Source: Acuticoccus mangrovi
Lineage (GTDB): Bacteria > Pseudomonadota > Alphaproteobacteria > Rhizobiales > Amorphaceae
Reading direction: 5' to 3'
DNA: 64,000 nucleotides
Assembly (NCBI RefSeq): GCF_016411865.1
Contig: NZ_JAEKJA010000009.1
Location: 114,878 to 178,877, forward strand
Every line of letters starts with the position of its first letter. Positions within the stretch are counted from its first letter, which is position 1. The notes beneath the pieces are model-generated. The model was given only the letters and a program-made list of their open reading frames with translations, made no database searches and was not told where the DNA came from. The translations under genes and the position numbers were made by a program. Positions 55,535 to 63,423 of this stretch are shown in pieces.

Positions 55535-56785
55535 TCAGAATACGGTTCCGTCGCTGATGATGCCGATGGGCGGGCTGGCGTCGCTACGCTTCTGTTGCGC
55601 CAAGCGGCGTCCTGCAAGCCAGGTGCCGCCTTCGAGGATCGAGGCGAGAGGGAGTGTCGCGGCGTCGACGCCGAGGCGCTCGCGGATCATCGGGGCGAGG
55701 CGGTCGAGGAGGGTGACGGTCGCCGCCCGCCATTCCACCACGAGCGGCTCGTCCACCGCGTGCGGGCTCGCCGCGGCGGCGGGATCGCGCAGCCTCAAGG
55801 CGCCGCCGTCGACGAAGAGGCCGCCGTTGCGGTACTCGGCGAGCCCCGTCAGCCCGTCGATGTCGGTCACCGTGACGCCGCGCACCGACAGCGGCTCGAT
55901 GAGCGAATAGGAGAGCCACGAGGAGAGCTTGTGGAAGGGGACGAGGTCGCTGCCCGGGCTGCCGTCGCCGAGCGCGGGGTAGAGCCAGGTATCGCCCAAG
56001 GGCTGCCCGGCGAGCGTCAGGCGGCCGGGCCACATCGGCCCCAGCCCGTCGAGCACCGCTTCCAGGATGGCGGGGGCGGGTAACGCGCCGTCGACGGCCT
56101 CGGCGGCGAGGGCGTCGATGATGCCGCCGGGACGCGGGTCGTCCTCCACCGCGAAGAGATCGGGGGCGAGGCGGACCGCGTCGGCAAGGCTGGCGAGGAG
56201 GGCGCGGCGGCCGTCGGCACCCTCGAGGGGGTTGTCGGGGCCGATCTGGAAGCCGTCGGCGAACTCGTCGCTGCCGATCGAGTCGAGCGCCGCGGCGTCG
56301 GCCCGCAGCGGATCGGCCGGAACGGCGGAGAAGGAGCCGGCCGCGAACATGGCGAAGGAGGCGAGGGCGAGACCTTCGGAGCGGCCGATCGTCTCGCCGG
56401 TCGCCGCCTCGTGATAGCGCCAGAGCGGCCCGGCCCCGGCGTCGAGAAGCACGGACACGATGGCGAGATCGCCCATCGCGCGCGCCGCCTCCGCGGGGCT
56501 CGCCCAGCCGCGGGCGGCGGCGAGGCTGGCGAAGCGGTCGATGCCCCCCGCCTCGAAATGGCGCCAGCGGGAGTGAAACGGCACCTCGAGGTCGGCAAAG
56601 CGCTCCCGCGTCAGCGCCGCGACCATGTCGGCGATGGGCCCCATCGCCTCGGGGGCGAAGGCGAAATGCTCCGACGACCCATCCTCGATCCGCGCGAAGA
56701 GGGCGGCGGAGCGCTCGCGGATCGCCGCCGCCGACAGCAGATAGCGCGCCGCCTCGAGCGCCGCCTCGTCGGCGGTCTCACTCAT
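55535..56785 (-). CDS. URC4/Urg3 family (DUF1688) uracil catabolism protein
   Basis: A 416-residue protein of the DUF1688 family, defined by yeast URC4 and Aspergillus UrgC/Urg3. Characteristic blocks are FAGFS/YRYHE-type segments (here [29 protein letters not shown]), [17 protein letters not shown] and [17 protein letters not shown], followed by [19 protein letters not shown]. The biochemical step is unknown in detail, although the gene is required for uracil breakdown in Lachancea kluyveri. Its start overlaps the URC1 stop by 8 bp and upp follows, so the three form one operon. Confidence 0.9.
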   Translation of the reverse strand: MSETADEAALEAARYLLSAAAIRERSAALFARIEDGSSEHFAFAPEAMGPIADMVAALTRERFADLEVPFHSRWRHFEAGGIDRFASLAAARGWASPAEAARAMGDLAIVSVLLDAGAGPLWRYHEAATGETIGRSEGLALASFAMFAAGSFSAVPADPLRADAAALDSIGSDEFADGFQIGPDNPLEGADGRRALLASLADAVRLAPDLFAVEDDPRPGGIIDALAAEAVDGALPAPAILEAVLDGLGPMWPGRLTLAGQPLGDTWLYPALGDGSPGSDLVPFHKLSSWLSYSLIEPLSVRGVTVTDIDGLTGLAEYRNGGLFVDGGALRLRDPAAAASPHAVDEPLVVEWRAATVTLLDRLAPMIRERLGVDAATLPLASILEGGTWLAGRRLAQQKRSDASPPIGIISDGTVF

Positions 56786-58031
56786 CGAGGAGGCGGCCCT
56801 TGACGGTCTTGAGGTCGCTCGTCACGTCGGTGTCGGAGTAGTAGCCGGCCGCCTTCTTGGCCTCGATCTCCACCATCGCGTCGGCCGGGATCAGGTCGTC
56901 GGGGATGGTGACGCGCTCGCCGATCTCGATACCGGAATTGATGATCGAATCGTGCTTCATGTTGCTCATGGAGACGAAGCGATCGATCCGAGTGATGCCG
57001 AGCCAGTGAAGCGTATCGGGCATCAATTCCTGAAAGCGGGCGTCCTGCACCCCGGCGACGCACTCGGTCCGCTCGAAATATTCGGAGGCGGTGTCGCCGC
57101 CCTCCTGCCGCTTGCGCGCGTTGTAGACGAGGAACTTCGTCACCTCGCCCAAGGCACGCCCTTCCTTGCGGTTGTAGACGATGAGGCCGGCGCCGCCCGC
57201 CTGGGCCTCGCGGATACACTCCTCGATGCCGTGCACCAGATAGGGGCGGCAGGTGCAGATGTCGGAGCCGAACACGTCGGAGCCGTTGCACTCGTCGTGG
57301 ACGCGGCAGGTGAGGCGGCGCTTCGGGTCCTGGATCGCCTCCGGGTCGCCGAAGATATAGACGGTGATGGAGCCGATGGGCGGGAGGAAGACGAGAAGAT
57401 CGGGACGCGTGACGAGCTCGGGAAACATGCCTCCGGTCTGCTCGAAGAGGACGCGGCGCAGGCGTGTCTCCTCCACGCCGAAGCGCTCGGCGAGACCGGG
57501 CAGATACCACACCGGCTCGATCGCCGCCTTGGTGACGGCGACGTCGCCCGACTCCTTCATGACCTTGCCGTCGGCCTTGAGCCGGCCGAGGCGCAGCGCG
57601 TCCTTCAACTCGTGCAGCGTGAGGTGGGCGCGCGTGATCGCGATGGTCGGGCGGATGTCGACGCCTTCGCCGATGATGCCGGCGAAGGCCTCGGCCGCCA
57701 TATGCCCCCAAGGGTCGAGCGAGACGATCTTCTTCGGGTCCGTCCACGACGGAAAGGGGCCGATCTGATGGGTCGGCGCGGTATTGGTGAGGTCGGGCCG
57801 GCGGATTGGGTTGAGCGCGCCGGACGTCACGGCGAGGGCGCGGTAGAGCGAATAGGAGCCGCCGTGGGTGCCGATGGCGTTGCGGTCGGCCGCCTCCGTC
57901 ACCGTGCCGACGATGGGGCCGCGCTCCTGCGGTGTTGGCGCGCCCCAGTGGATCGGGAAGCGCATCTTCTTGCCGCTTCCCGGGTGCGACGTCAGGCGGA
58001 TGTGTGTTTTGCGGTTGACCGAATCGCCCAT
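56778..58031 (-). CDS. URC1 family GTP-cyclohydrolase-II-like protein
   Basis: A 417-residue protein related to GTP cyclohydrolase II but longer at the N-terminus, as in yeast URC1. The zinc ligands are in register (CRVHDECNGSDVF, then GSDICTCRPY, with the C-x-C pair) and VYNRKEGRALGEVTKFLVYN holds the catalytic acid loop. Upstream, GTHGGSYSLYRAL and WTDPKKIVSLDPWGHMAAEAF are typical of the URC1 group. It is thought to act on a uracil-derived ribonucleotide. ATG at 58031, with GGGAG nine bases upstream. First gene of the URC operon, divergent from glk across 169 bp. Confidence 0.92.
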   Translation of the reverse strand: MGDSVNRKTHIRLTSHPGSGKKMRFPIHWGAPTPQERGPIVGTVTEAADRNAIGTHGGSYSLYRALAVTSGALNPIRRPDLTNTAPTHQIGPFPSWTDPKKIVSLDPWGHMAAEAFAGIIGEGVDIRPTIAITRAHLTLHELKDALRLGRLKADGKVMKESGDVAVTKAAIEPVWYLPGLAERFGVEETRLRRVLFEQTGGMFPELVTRPDLLVFLPPIGSITVYIFGDPEAIQDPKRRLTCRVHDECNGSDVFGSDICTCRPYLVHGIEECIREAQAGGAGLIVYNRKEGRALGEVTKFLVYNARKRQEGGDTASEYFERTECVAGVQDARFQELMPDTLHWLGITRIDRFVSMSNMKHDSIINSGIEIGERVTIPDDLIPADAMVEIEAKKAAGYYSDTDVTSDLKTVKGRLLDE

Positions 58032-58200
58032 GGCGCATGTCTCCCAGAGGGGCCGTCGAACGGGACGGCATCGCGCAAAAGAAGCGCGCCCCATCGCATA
58101 TCTAACTTGCCTGCGCCAGTGCGGAATTCCCGACGCACCGCAAGATGGTGGCGTGATTTCTCTTCAACCAACGCTATCGGTTCTCTATGGTGACGCTATC

Positions 58201-59238
58201 ATGACGTTTCCGCCCCGTCGTCGCCGCGGCGACATCCATCCGATTCCTTTCCCGGTGCTGATCGCCGACATCGGCGGCACCAACGTTCGGCTCGGCGTAT
58301 TGACCGAAGCGCACAGCCCGTTGCGCATCTTCCCGACGAAGCCGACCCATGCCTTTCCCGACTTCGTGTCGGCGGCGACCGAGATCGTGCTCGACACCAC
58401 CTCGGTGTTGCCGCGGTCGCTGCTCATCGCGCTCGCCGGGCCCGTCGGGGGCGAGAGCGTCAAGCTCACCAACGCCGATTGGGTGATCGAGCCGACCCGG
58501 CTCGCGGAGGCGCTCGACCTCGAAACCGTCATCATGTTCAACGATTTCGAGGCGCTGGCCCTGTCGCTGCCGGCGCTCGAGGGCGAGCAGCTGATGCAGA
58601 TCGGCGGCGGCGAGGCGATGAGCCGGGAGCCGCGCGTGGTGATCGGCCCCGGCACCGGTCTCGGCGTCGCCGCCCTCGTCTATGCCGACCAGTGCTACAC
58701 GCCGATCGCCGGGGAGGGGGGGCACGTGAGCTTCGGCCCCGAGAGCCCGCGCGACTTCGAGATCTGGCCGCACCTTGAGCGCTTTCACGGCCGCATCTCG
58801 GGCGAGGCGCTGATGTCGGGCGATGGACTGATGCGCATCTATCACGCCCTGTCGCGGCTTGCCGGCATCGACGCGTCGTGGTGCGAGAAGGGGGCGGACG
58901 TCACCGGCGCGGCGGCGAACGGCGATCAGATGGCGGAGGAGGCGATCGACCTCTTCCTCACCTATCTGGGTCGTCTCGCCGGCGATCTGGCGCTGATCTT
59001 CCTCGCCCGCGGCGGCGTCTACATCGCCGGCGGCGTCGCGCCGCGGGTGAAGGACCGCTTCGCCACGAGCGGCTTCCGTGCCGCGTTCGAGAGCAAGGCG
59101 CCGCACGAGGCGATCATGGCCTCGATCCCGAGCTTCCTCATCACCGAGCCGAAGCCGGCGATGGCGGGAATGGCGACGTTCGCGACGATGCCGGAGCGGT
59201 TTTCCTTCGATCTCAAAGATCGCCGCTTCGACCGCTAG
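58201..59238 (+). CDS. glk: Glucokinase
   Basis: Phosphorylates glucose with ATP. The 345-residue protein is the proteobacterial Glk type (not ROK): ATP/phosphate motif LIADIGGTNVRLGV, catalytic NDFEALALSLPAL (base Asp), GPGTGLGVAALVYA, EGGHVSFGPESPRDFEIW and LARGGVYIAGGVAPR. The ATG at 58201 opens MTFPPRRRRG; the basic leader before the first beta strand is about 16 residues. Divergent from the URC operon, followed by tRNA-Gly. Confidence 0.95.
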   Translation: MTFPPRRRRGDIHPIPFPVLIADIGGTNVRLGVLTEAHSPLRIFPTKPTHAFPDFVSAATEIVLDTTSVLPRSLLIALAGPVGGESVKLTNADWVIEPTRLAEALDLETVIMFNDFEALALSLPALEGEQLMQIGGGEAMSREPRVVIGPGTGLGVAALVYADQCYTPIAGEGGHVSFGPESPRDFEIWPHLERFHGRISGEALMSGDGLMRIYHALSRLAGIDASWCEKGADVTGAAANGDQMAEEAIDLFLTYLGRLAGDLALIFLARGGVYIAGGVAPRVKDRFATSGFRAAFESKAPHEAIMASIPSFLITEPKPAMAGMATFATMPERFSFDLKDRRFDR

Positions 59239-59290
59239 AAGGGGCTTGCGCCGCACGAAAGGATCGTCCATAAGCGCCCAACGACGGAGC

Positions 59291-59365
59291 GCGGGTGTAG
59301 CTCAGGGGTAGAGCACAACCTTGCCAAGGTTGGGGTCGTGGGTTCGAATCCCATCGCCCGCTCCA
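59291..59365 (+). tRNA. tRNA-Gly, anticodon GCC
   Basis: Seventy-five bases including the encoded CCA. Acceptor stem GCGGGTG pairs with CGCCCGC (one G-U), D-arm is CTCAGGGGTAGAG, anticodon stem CAACC/GGTTG holds loop TTGCCAA with anticodon GCC at 59323-59325, and the T-arm carries GTTCGAATC. It reads GGC and GGT glycine codons. The sequence after it is unlike the rest of the window. Confidence 0.97.
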
Positions 59366-60163
59366 AAATTCCTCGAAAAATCAGTGGTTGATGGCGCGGC
59401 GATGACCATCGGATTTTCCGATCGGGGGTCGCGGGACCAATAGCCACGCGGGTCGTCGGCAGTTCCGGCGACGGTCGCATCGAGCGGTTCGGCATCGAGC
59501 GGTTCGGTAGGGGCCGCGTCACCCGAACATCCCTCCGCTGGGCTTGCGCCCGGTCGCGGATGATCCGATGCGGCGACCCGCCCGGCGGCGAGATCGCTCG
59601 GATGGCGGACATCGCCCGCAAAGCTGGATGGAACGTCTCTCGAAACCTGCTGGGCGCGGCCGTTTCGAGAGCGCTGCTGTCGCGAGCTGGTTTCGACAGA
59701 TGCGATCGGCGGCGTGGTGCCTCCCTCACGAGGCTCGTGACGGGGATCGAAAGTCGTTCGTCTCTGCGAGGACCGTCGCGGGACCGGCGGGCGTCCGTCC
59801 CGCGGGCAGGGCCGAACCCGACCGCTGTCGTCTCGTCGTTTACCTTTCGGGCCGGAAACCTTATGGTCGGCGCTATCGACAACCCCTCGAGAAGCCCGGC
59901 CCGAATGTCTCCGACGTCTTTCGTCTTCGCGGTTTCACCTCCACCTCTCGCCAGGTAGGGCGGCGCGCTACGCGCTGATGCGCGCGGGGCACTCGCCATC
60001 GTGAGAGCTTGAGCCGATCACGGCCACCCCTGCCCGAGCGGCAGGGCGAAGCGCCGTGCGCTCCTCTCACCTCCCCAGTCTTTTTCAATATCGCAGCTGG
60101 ACATGCGCCCGGCCACCTGGCCGTGGCCGTCCTGGCCGCGTGGCTGTCGAGAGCCCGAACTCC
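59366..60163. other. Gene-poor region downstream of tRNA-Gly
   Basis: About 800 bp. Frames of 130-140 codons exist on both strands, but their products are basic and low in complexity, and I do not accept them. A 15-base unit (GCATCGAGCGGTTCG) is repeated exactly in tandem at 59477-59506. No integrase, transposase or duplicate of the tRNA 3' end was found. The MFS gene starts at its right edge. Confidence 0.5.
59477..59506. repeat. Two tandem copies of a 15-base unit
   Basis: GCATCGAGCGGTTCG occurs twice without gap, 59477-59491 and 59492-59506. The function is unknown; it may be a replication slippage product. Confidence 0.7.
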
Positions 60164-61300
60164 ATGTCGAAGTCTTCTCCCCTGATCGTCCTCAGTCTAT
60201 CCGCGTCGTTGTTGATGCTCGGCGTCGGGATGACCGTGGCGCTATTGCCCCAACGTGTTCACGCAATGACGGGAACGCTTGAAAGCGTCGGTCTCGTCGC
60301 TTCCGTTTTTGCGCTGACCTACCTGTTGGCCCAATTGCCGATCGGCGTCCTGTCCGATCGGCTCGGACCCAAACGGTTCCTGGTGATCGGCTACCTGCTG
60401 TGCTCGGTTTCGGGCATCGTGTTCTTCACGGCCGAAACGGCGGGCGGGATCTATCTCGGCCGAGCCATACAGGGGGTCGGCGAGGCGCCCATCTGGGCGC
60501 TAGGGCCGGCCGTCCTGTCGCTCGCCTACCCGGCCGCCAGGGGCCGCGCGATCGGCATCTACAACGCCGCCATACACATCGGTCTGACGCTCGGACCGCT
60601 GTTGGGCCTTCTGATCTCTCCGGGAGGTCAGGGCCGATTGCCGTTTCTGTGCTTCACGGGGCTCTGCCTCGCCGCGGGGGTCCTGGTGCTGCTTTTTCTG
60701 CGCCAGGCTCCCGGCACCGTCCGCCATGCGAGACCGACCGTCCGGCAATATCTTGCGGTGCTGCAACGGAGGTCGGCCGCGACGTTGCTGTTCGGCGTCC
60801 TGCTCTACGGCGCCGGCTATGGCGCCTTTCTCAGCGTCCTTCCCGCATCCCTCGTCGTCTCGCACGGCTTCGGCCCGGCGGCGGTCGGCATGTTCTTCGT
60901 CCTGTTCTATGCTGCGGTCAGCCTTTCTCAGATCGTCGTCGGTGTGCTGTCGGATCGCATCGGGAGGCATGGCTTTTTGGTCTGGGGGATGTCGCTGGCG
61001 GCGGCAGGCGTCGCCTCATTCCCGGCCGTTCCCGGCGACTGGGCCTATCTGCCGCTGGGGGGCGCGAGCGTTGGGCTCGGGATGTTCTGTGTGGCCTCGA
61101 TCGCCGATCTCAGCGAGAGCGTGCCGGATCCCCTAAAAGGGGTGATCTCAGGGAGCTACTACGTCTTCTGGGGCGCGGGATACGTGCTCGGGCCGTTGGC
61201 GATCGGGGCGGTCGGTACAGGCGCTCCGTTCATCGGATATGGCGCGCTCGCGTTCCTGTTCGGACTTCAATCGCTCGCCATGCACATGCTTCTGAAATGA
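60164..61300 (+). CDS. MFS transporter
   Basis: A 378-residue major facilitator superfamily protein with about 12 hydrophobic helices. The loop 2-3 motif is LPIGVLSDRLGPKRFLVIGY and the matching second-half motif is IVVGVLSDRIGRHGFLVWGM. Helix 5 carries GLTLGPLLGLLISPGGQG. It resembles small-molecule efflux carriers but the substrate is not predictable. The codon use (for example TTG, CTA and TCT) is less G+C-biased than in the core genes, and it lies 800 bp behind tRNA-Gly in a gene-poor stretch, both consistent with acquired DNA. ATG at 60164 (MSKSSPLIVL) is the best start. Confidence 0.86.
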   Translation: MSKSSPLIVLSLSASLLMLGVGMTVALLPQRVHAMTGTLESVGLVASVFALTYLLAQLPIGVLSDRLGPKRFLVIGYLLCSVSGIVFFTAETAGGIYLGRAIQGVGEAPIWALGPAVLSLAYPAARGRAIGIYNAAIHIGLTLGPLLGLLISPGGQGRLPFLCFTGLCLAAGVLVLLFLRQAPGTVRHARPTVRQYLAVLQRRSAATLLFGVLLYGAGYGAFLSVLPASLVVSHGFGPAAVGMFFVLFYAAVSLSQIVVGVLSDRIGRHGFLVWGMSLAAAGVASFPAVPGDWAYLPLGGASVGLGMFCVASIADLSESVPDPLKGVISGSYYVFWGAGYVLGPLAIGAVGTGAPFIGYGALAFLFGLQSLAMHMLLK

Positions 61301-61432
61301 CGAATTCCATCCCGAAGCCAGCGTCGCCTTATGCAGCGAGTCGGCAGAGGGCTTGAAATCGCCGTGCGCGCGATCCTCGCAATCTGCGAACCCGTCTGAG
61401 CGGGCCCCTCGTCGCGATCCCGCGCGGCGGGG

Positions 61433-62332
61433 TCAGGCGGCGAGGGGCTGGATCGCGCTCCAGAAGCGCTCTACGTCGCGGCGTTCCTCGACGTTGCGGC
61501 GATAGGCGCGGATCTCGATGGGGATCGACCATTGCGGGCCGCCGGCCTCTACCAGCGTGCCCGCGTCGAGCTCTTCCGTCGCGAGGCGCCGGGGGAGCCA
61601 GAGCAGCCCTCGCCCCCGCATCGCCATGGCCTTGAGGCCTGCGGTCATTGCGTTTTCGTGGCGGGACTCGAACGTCGGAGCGCCCTTGTTCAGCATGAGG
61701 CGGTGCTCCACGAGCTTCGCCGTGAAGGTCTGCTGCGGGTGGTCGAGGAGCGCCACCGGGCCTTCACTGTCGAGGTGGTGGAGCGGTGCGCCGTCGGCGT
61801 CGGGGGCGGAGACGGGCATCAGCCTATCATGCGCCAGACGAATGTGGTCGAAGCGCTCCGGATCCAGTTGGATCAGCGCACTCTCGTGGAAATAGGCGAT
61901 GTAGATGTCGCATCGCCCTTCCCGCAACTGCTCCACGCATTCGTGTTGGTTGGCGCACACCACCCGCGTCTTCAGTCGTCCGGTGCGTGCCTCGATGCTG
62001 TCGAGCCAGTCGGGAAAGAACGACATGGCGATGTTGGCGAGCATCGAAAAGGAAATGAACGATCGCTTGCTGCGCCCGGCGTCGGCGATATTGTCCCGCT
62101 CCTGGTGGAGGGACTGAACGATCTCTTCGGCAACCTTGCGGAACGTGCGCCCCTCCGGGGTGAGCGCCACGGGCACGGTGCTGCGGTCGACGAGGGGCGC
62201 CCCCACCCAGTCCTCGAGCGCGCGGATGCGGCGTGAAAAGGTCGGCTGCGTGCTGTTTCTGATGGCAGCCGCCCGGGAAAAGCTGAGCGTCGTGCCGAGA
62301 CACAGAAAGTCTTCCAGCCAGATCAGATCCAT
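61433..62332 (-). CDS. LysR-family transcriptional regulator
   Basis: A 299-residue LysR regulator: N-terminal winged helix MDLIWLEDFLCLGTTLSFSRAAAIRNSTQPTFSRRIRALEDWVG with the usual spacing, followed by a periplasmic-binding-protein-like effector domain of about 210 residues. It diverges from a polar amino-acid ABC transporter gene, with a 243-bp region holding two dyads between them. The classic LysR arrangement means it likely controls the transporter and itself. The effector is unknown, perhaps the transported amino acid. MFS gene lies 132 bp beyond its 3' end, convergent. Confidence 0.92.
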   Translation of the reverse strand: MDLIWLEDFLCLGTTLSFSRAAAIRNSTQPTFSRRIRALEDWVGAPLVDRSTVPVALTPEGRTFRKVAEEIVQSLHQERDNIADAGRSKRSFISFSMLANIAMSFFPDWLDSIEARTGRLKTRVVCANQHECVEQLREGRCDIYIAYFHESALIQLDPERFDHIRLAHDRLMPVSAPDADGAPLHHLDSEGPVALLDHPQQTFTAKLVEHRLMLNKGAPTFESRHENAMTAGLKAMAMRGRGLLWLPRRLATEELDAGTLVEAGGPQWSIPIEIRAYRRNVEERRDVERFWSAIQPLAA

Positions 62333-62421
62333 CGTCCCACGCTCCAGAAGATGCTTTTCGGCATCGTGTCGCCGGTGTTGCTCATGTCGGCACAGTGGTG
62401 AGTGTCTGTGCATTATACATT

Positions 62422-62460
62422 GATCGCATAACCTATGCGATCTTTCGAATTCTGATTCGA
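62422..62460. promoter_or_regulatory. Two dyads in the LysR/ABC divergent promoter region
   Basis: GATCGCATA/TATGCGATC, a perfect 9-bp inverted repeat with a three-base spacer (62422-62442), and TCGAAT/ATTCGA, a perfect 6-bp repeat with a four-base spacer (62445-62460). They lie 90 bp upstream of the LysR start and 116 bp or more before the ABC gene, where a LysR activator normally binds. The strict T-N11-A signature was not seen. Confidence 0.55.
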
Positions 62461-62575
62461 GGGGGATGTGCCTAGGTTGGGCAGGCCGTGGGCGGGGCAG
62501 GTGCCACGCGACGGCGACGGATCGTCTCCCTGCCGGCCGCTTCGAGGCCCGCGCAATCAAGGACAAGGGACCCCC

Positions 62576-63370
62576 ATGAGCATGACGAAATCGGTCCGCA
62601 TGCTGGCTCTCGCCCTCGCCGGGGCGCTGGCTGTCGGCACCGCACAGCCCGCCGCGGCCCAGGACGGCGAGCTCGCGCGCATCGTCTCCAACAAGACCGT
62701 GCGTGTCGGCGCCATCGAAGCCTATCCCTACTACCGCAAGGATCTGAAGTCCGGCGAGTGGACGGGCATGATGCCGGAAATCTTCGACACGCTGTTCGGC
62801 AGCATCGGCGTCAAGGTCGAGTATGTGACCACCACCTGGGGCACGGCGGCGGCCGGCCTCCAGGCGAACCAGTTCGACGTGGTCGGCGGCCTCAACGCCA
62901 CCCCGATGCGCGCCCTCGCCCTGTCGTTCTCGGTGCCGATCGCCCAGTCGAAGCTGAGCGTCATGACCCTCGGCGACGACAGCTCGGGCTTCACCACCTG
63001 GGCGGGCCTCAACTCGCCGGACGTGAAGATCGCCGCCGTCGACGGCGCCTCCACCACCCGCCTCGGCCAGAAGCTCGCGCCGGACGCCACCTGGACGCTG
63101 GTGAAGTCCACCGACGCCATGATCCTCGAGCTCGAGAGCGGCCGTGTCGACGTGATCCTGTCCAACGCTCCGACGCTGTCGCAGTATAAGCAGGCGAAGG
63201 GTGCCGGAACGCTCGTCATTCCCGAGCCGGTGCGGGCCCAGAACGTCAATATCGGCCTGCGGCAGAACGCCGACGACCTGAAGGCCTGGCTCGACGTCGC
63301 CGTCGACTACTTCACGGCCATCGGCGACATCCCGACCATCTGGGACAAGTACGTCCCGGTCGAAGACTGA
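62576..63370 (+). CDS. Polar amino-acid ABC transporter substrate-binding protein
   Basis: A 264-residue family-3 extracellular solute-binding protein with signal peptide (MLALALAGALAVGTAQPAAAQ, signal peptidase I site). The mature protein shows VRVGAIEAYPYYRKDLKSGEWTGMMPEIFDTLF, QANQFDVVGGLNATPMRAL and a terminal LDVAVDYFTAIGDIPTIWDKY. The ligand is unknown, a polar or charged amino acid by family. ATG at 62576 with AAGGGA upstream; ATG at 62582 is an alternative. First gene of an ABC operon divergent from LysR. Confidence 0.92.
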   Translation: MSMTKSVRMLALALAGALAVGTAQPAAAQDGELARIVSNKTVRVGAIEAYPYYRKDLKSGEWTGMMPEIFDTLFGSIGVKVEYVTTTWGTAAAGLQANQFDVVGGLNATPMRALALSFSVPIAQSKLSVMTLGDDSSGFTTWAGLNSPDVKIAAVDGASTTRLGQKLAPDATWTLVKSTDAMILELESGRVDVILSNAPTLSQYKQAKGAGTLVIPEPVRAQNVNIGLRQNADDLKAWLDVAVDYFTAIGDIPTIWDKYVPVED

Positions 63371-63378
63371 TCGCGACC

Positions 63379-63400
63379 CGGCCCGGCTTCGGCCGGGCCG
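63379..63400 (+). terminator. GC hairpin with UUCG loop between binding protein and ATPase genes
   Basis: Nine-bp perfect stem (CGGCCCGGC / GCCGGGCCG) closed by TTCG, nine bases after the binding-protein stop. There is no T-tract, so it likely acts as an mRNA stabiliser or partial attenuator raising binding-protein output over downstream subunits, an arrangement known in ABC operons. Confidence 0.55.
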
Positions 63401-63423
63401 ACGCCCTTGCAGAAGGAACAGCG

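Noticed and set aside
59544..59978. Plus-strand frames of 130-145 codons after tRNA-Gly
   Set aside because: Products are arginine- and proline-rich with no motif, and no ribosome-binding site precedes them.
59235..59999. Long minus-strand frame over tRNA-Gly with GFEPTTPTLARLCSTPELHP
   Set aside because: This peptide is the well-known artefact from translating tRNA genes antisense; the frame is spurious.
59341..61432. Integration att site duplicated from the tRNA-Gly 3' end
   Set aside because: I looked for a second copy of the tRNA 3' end downstream and found none; no integrase gene is present.
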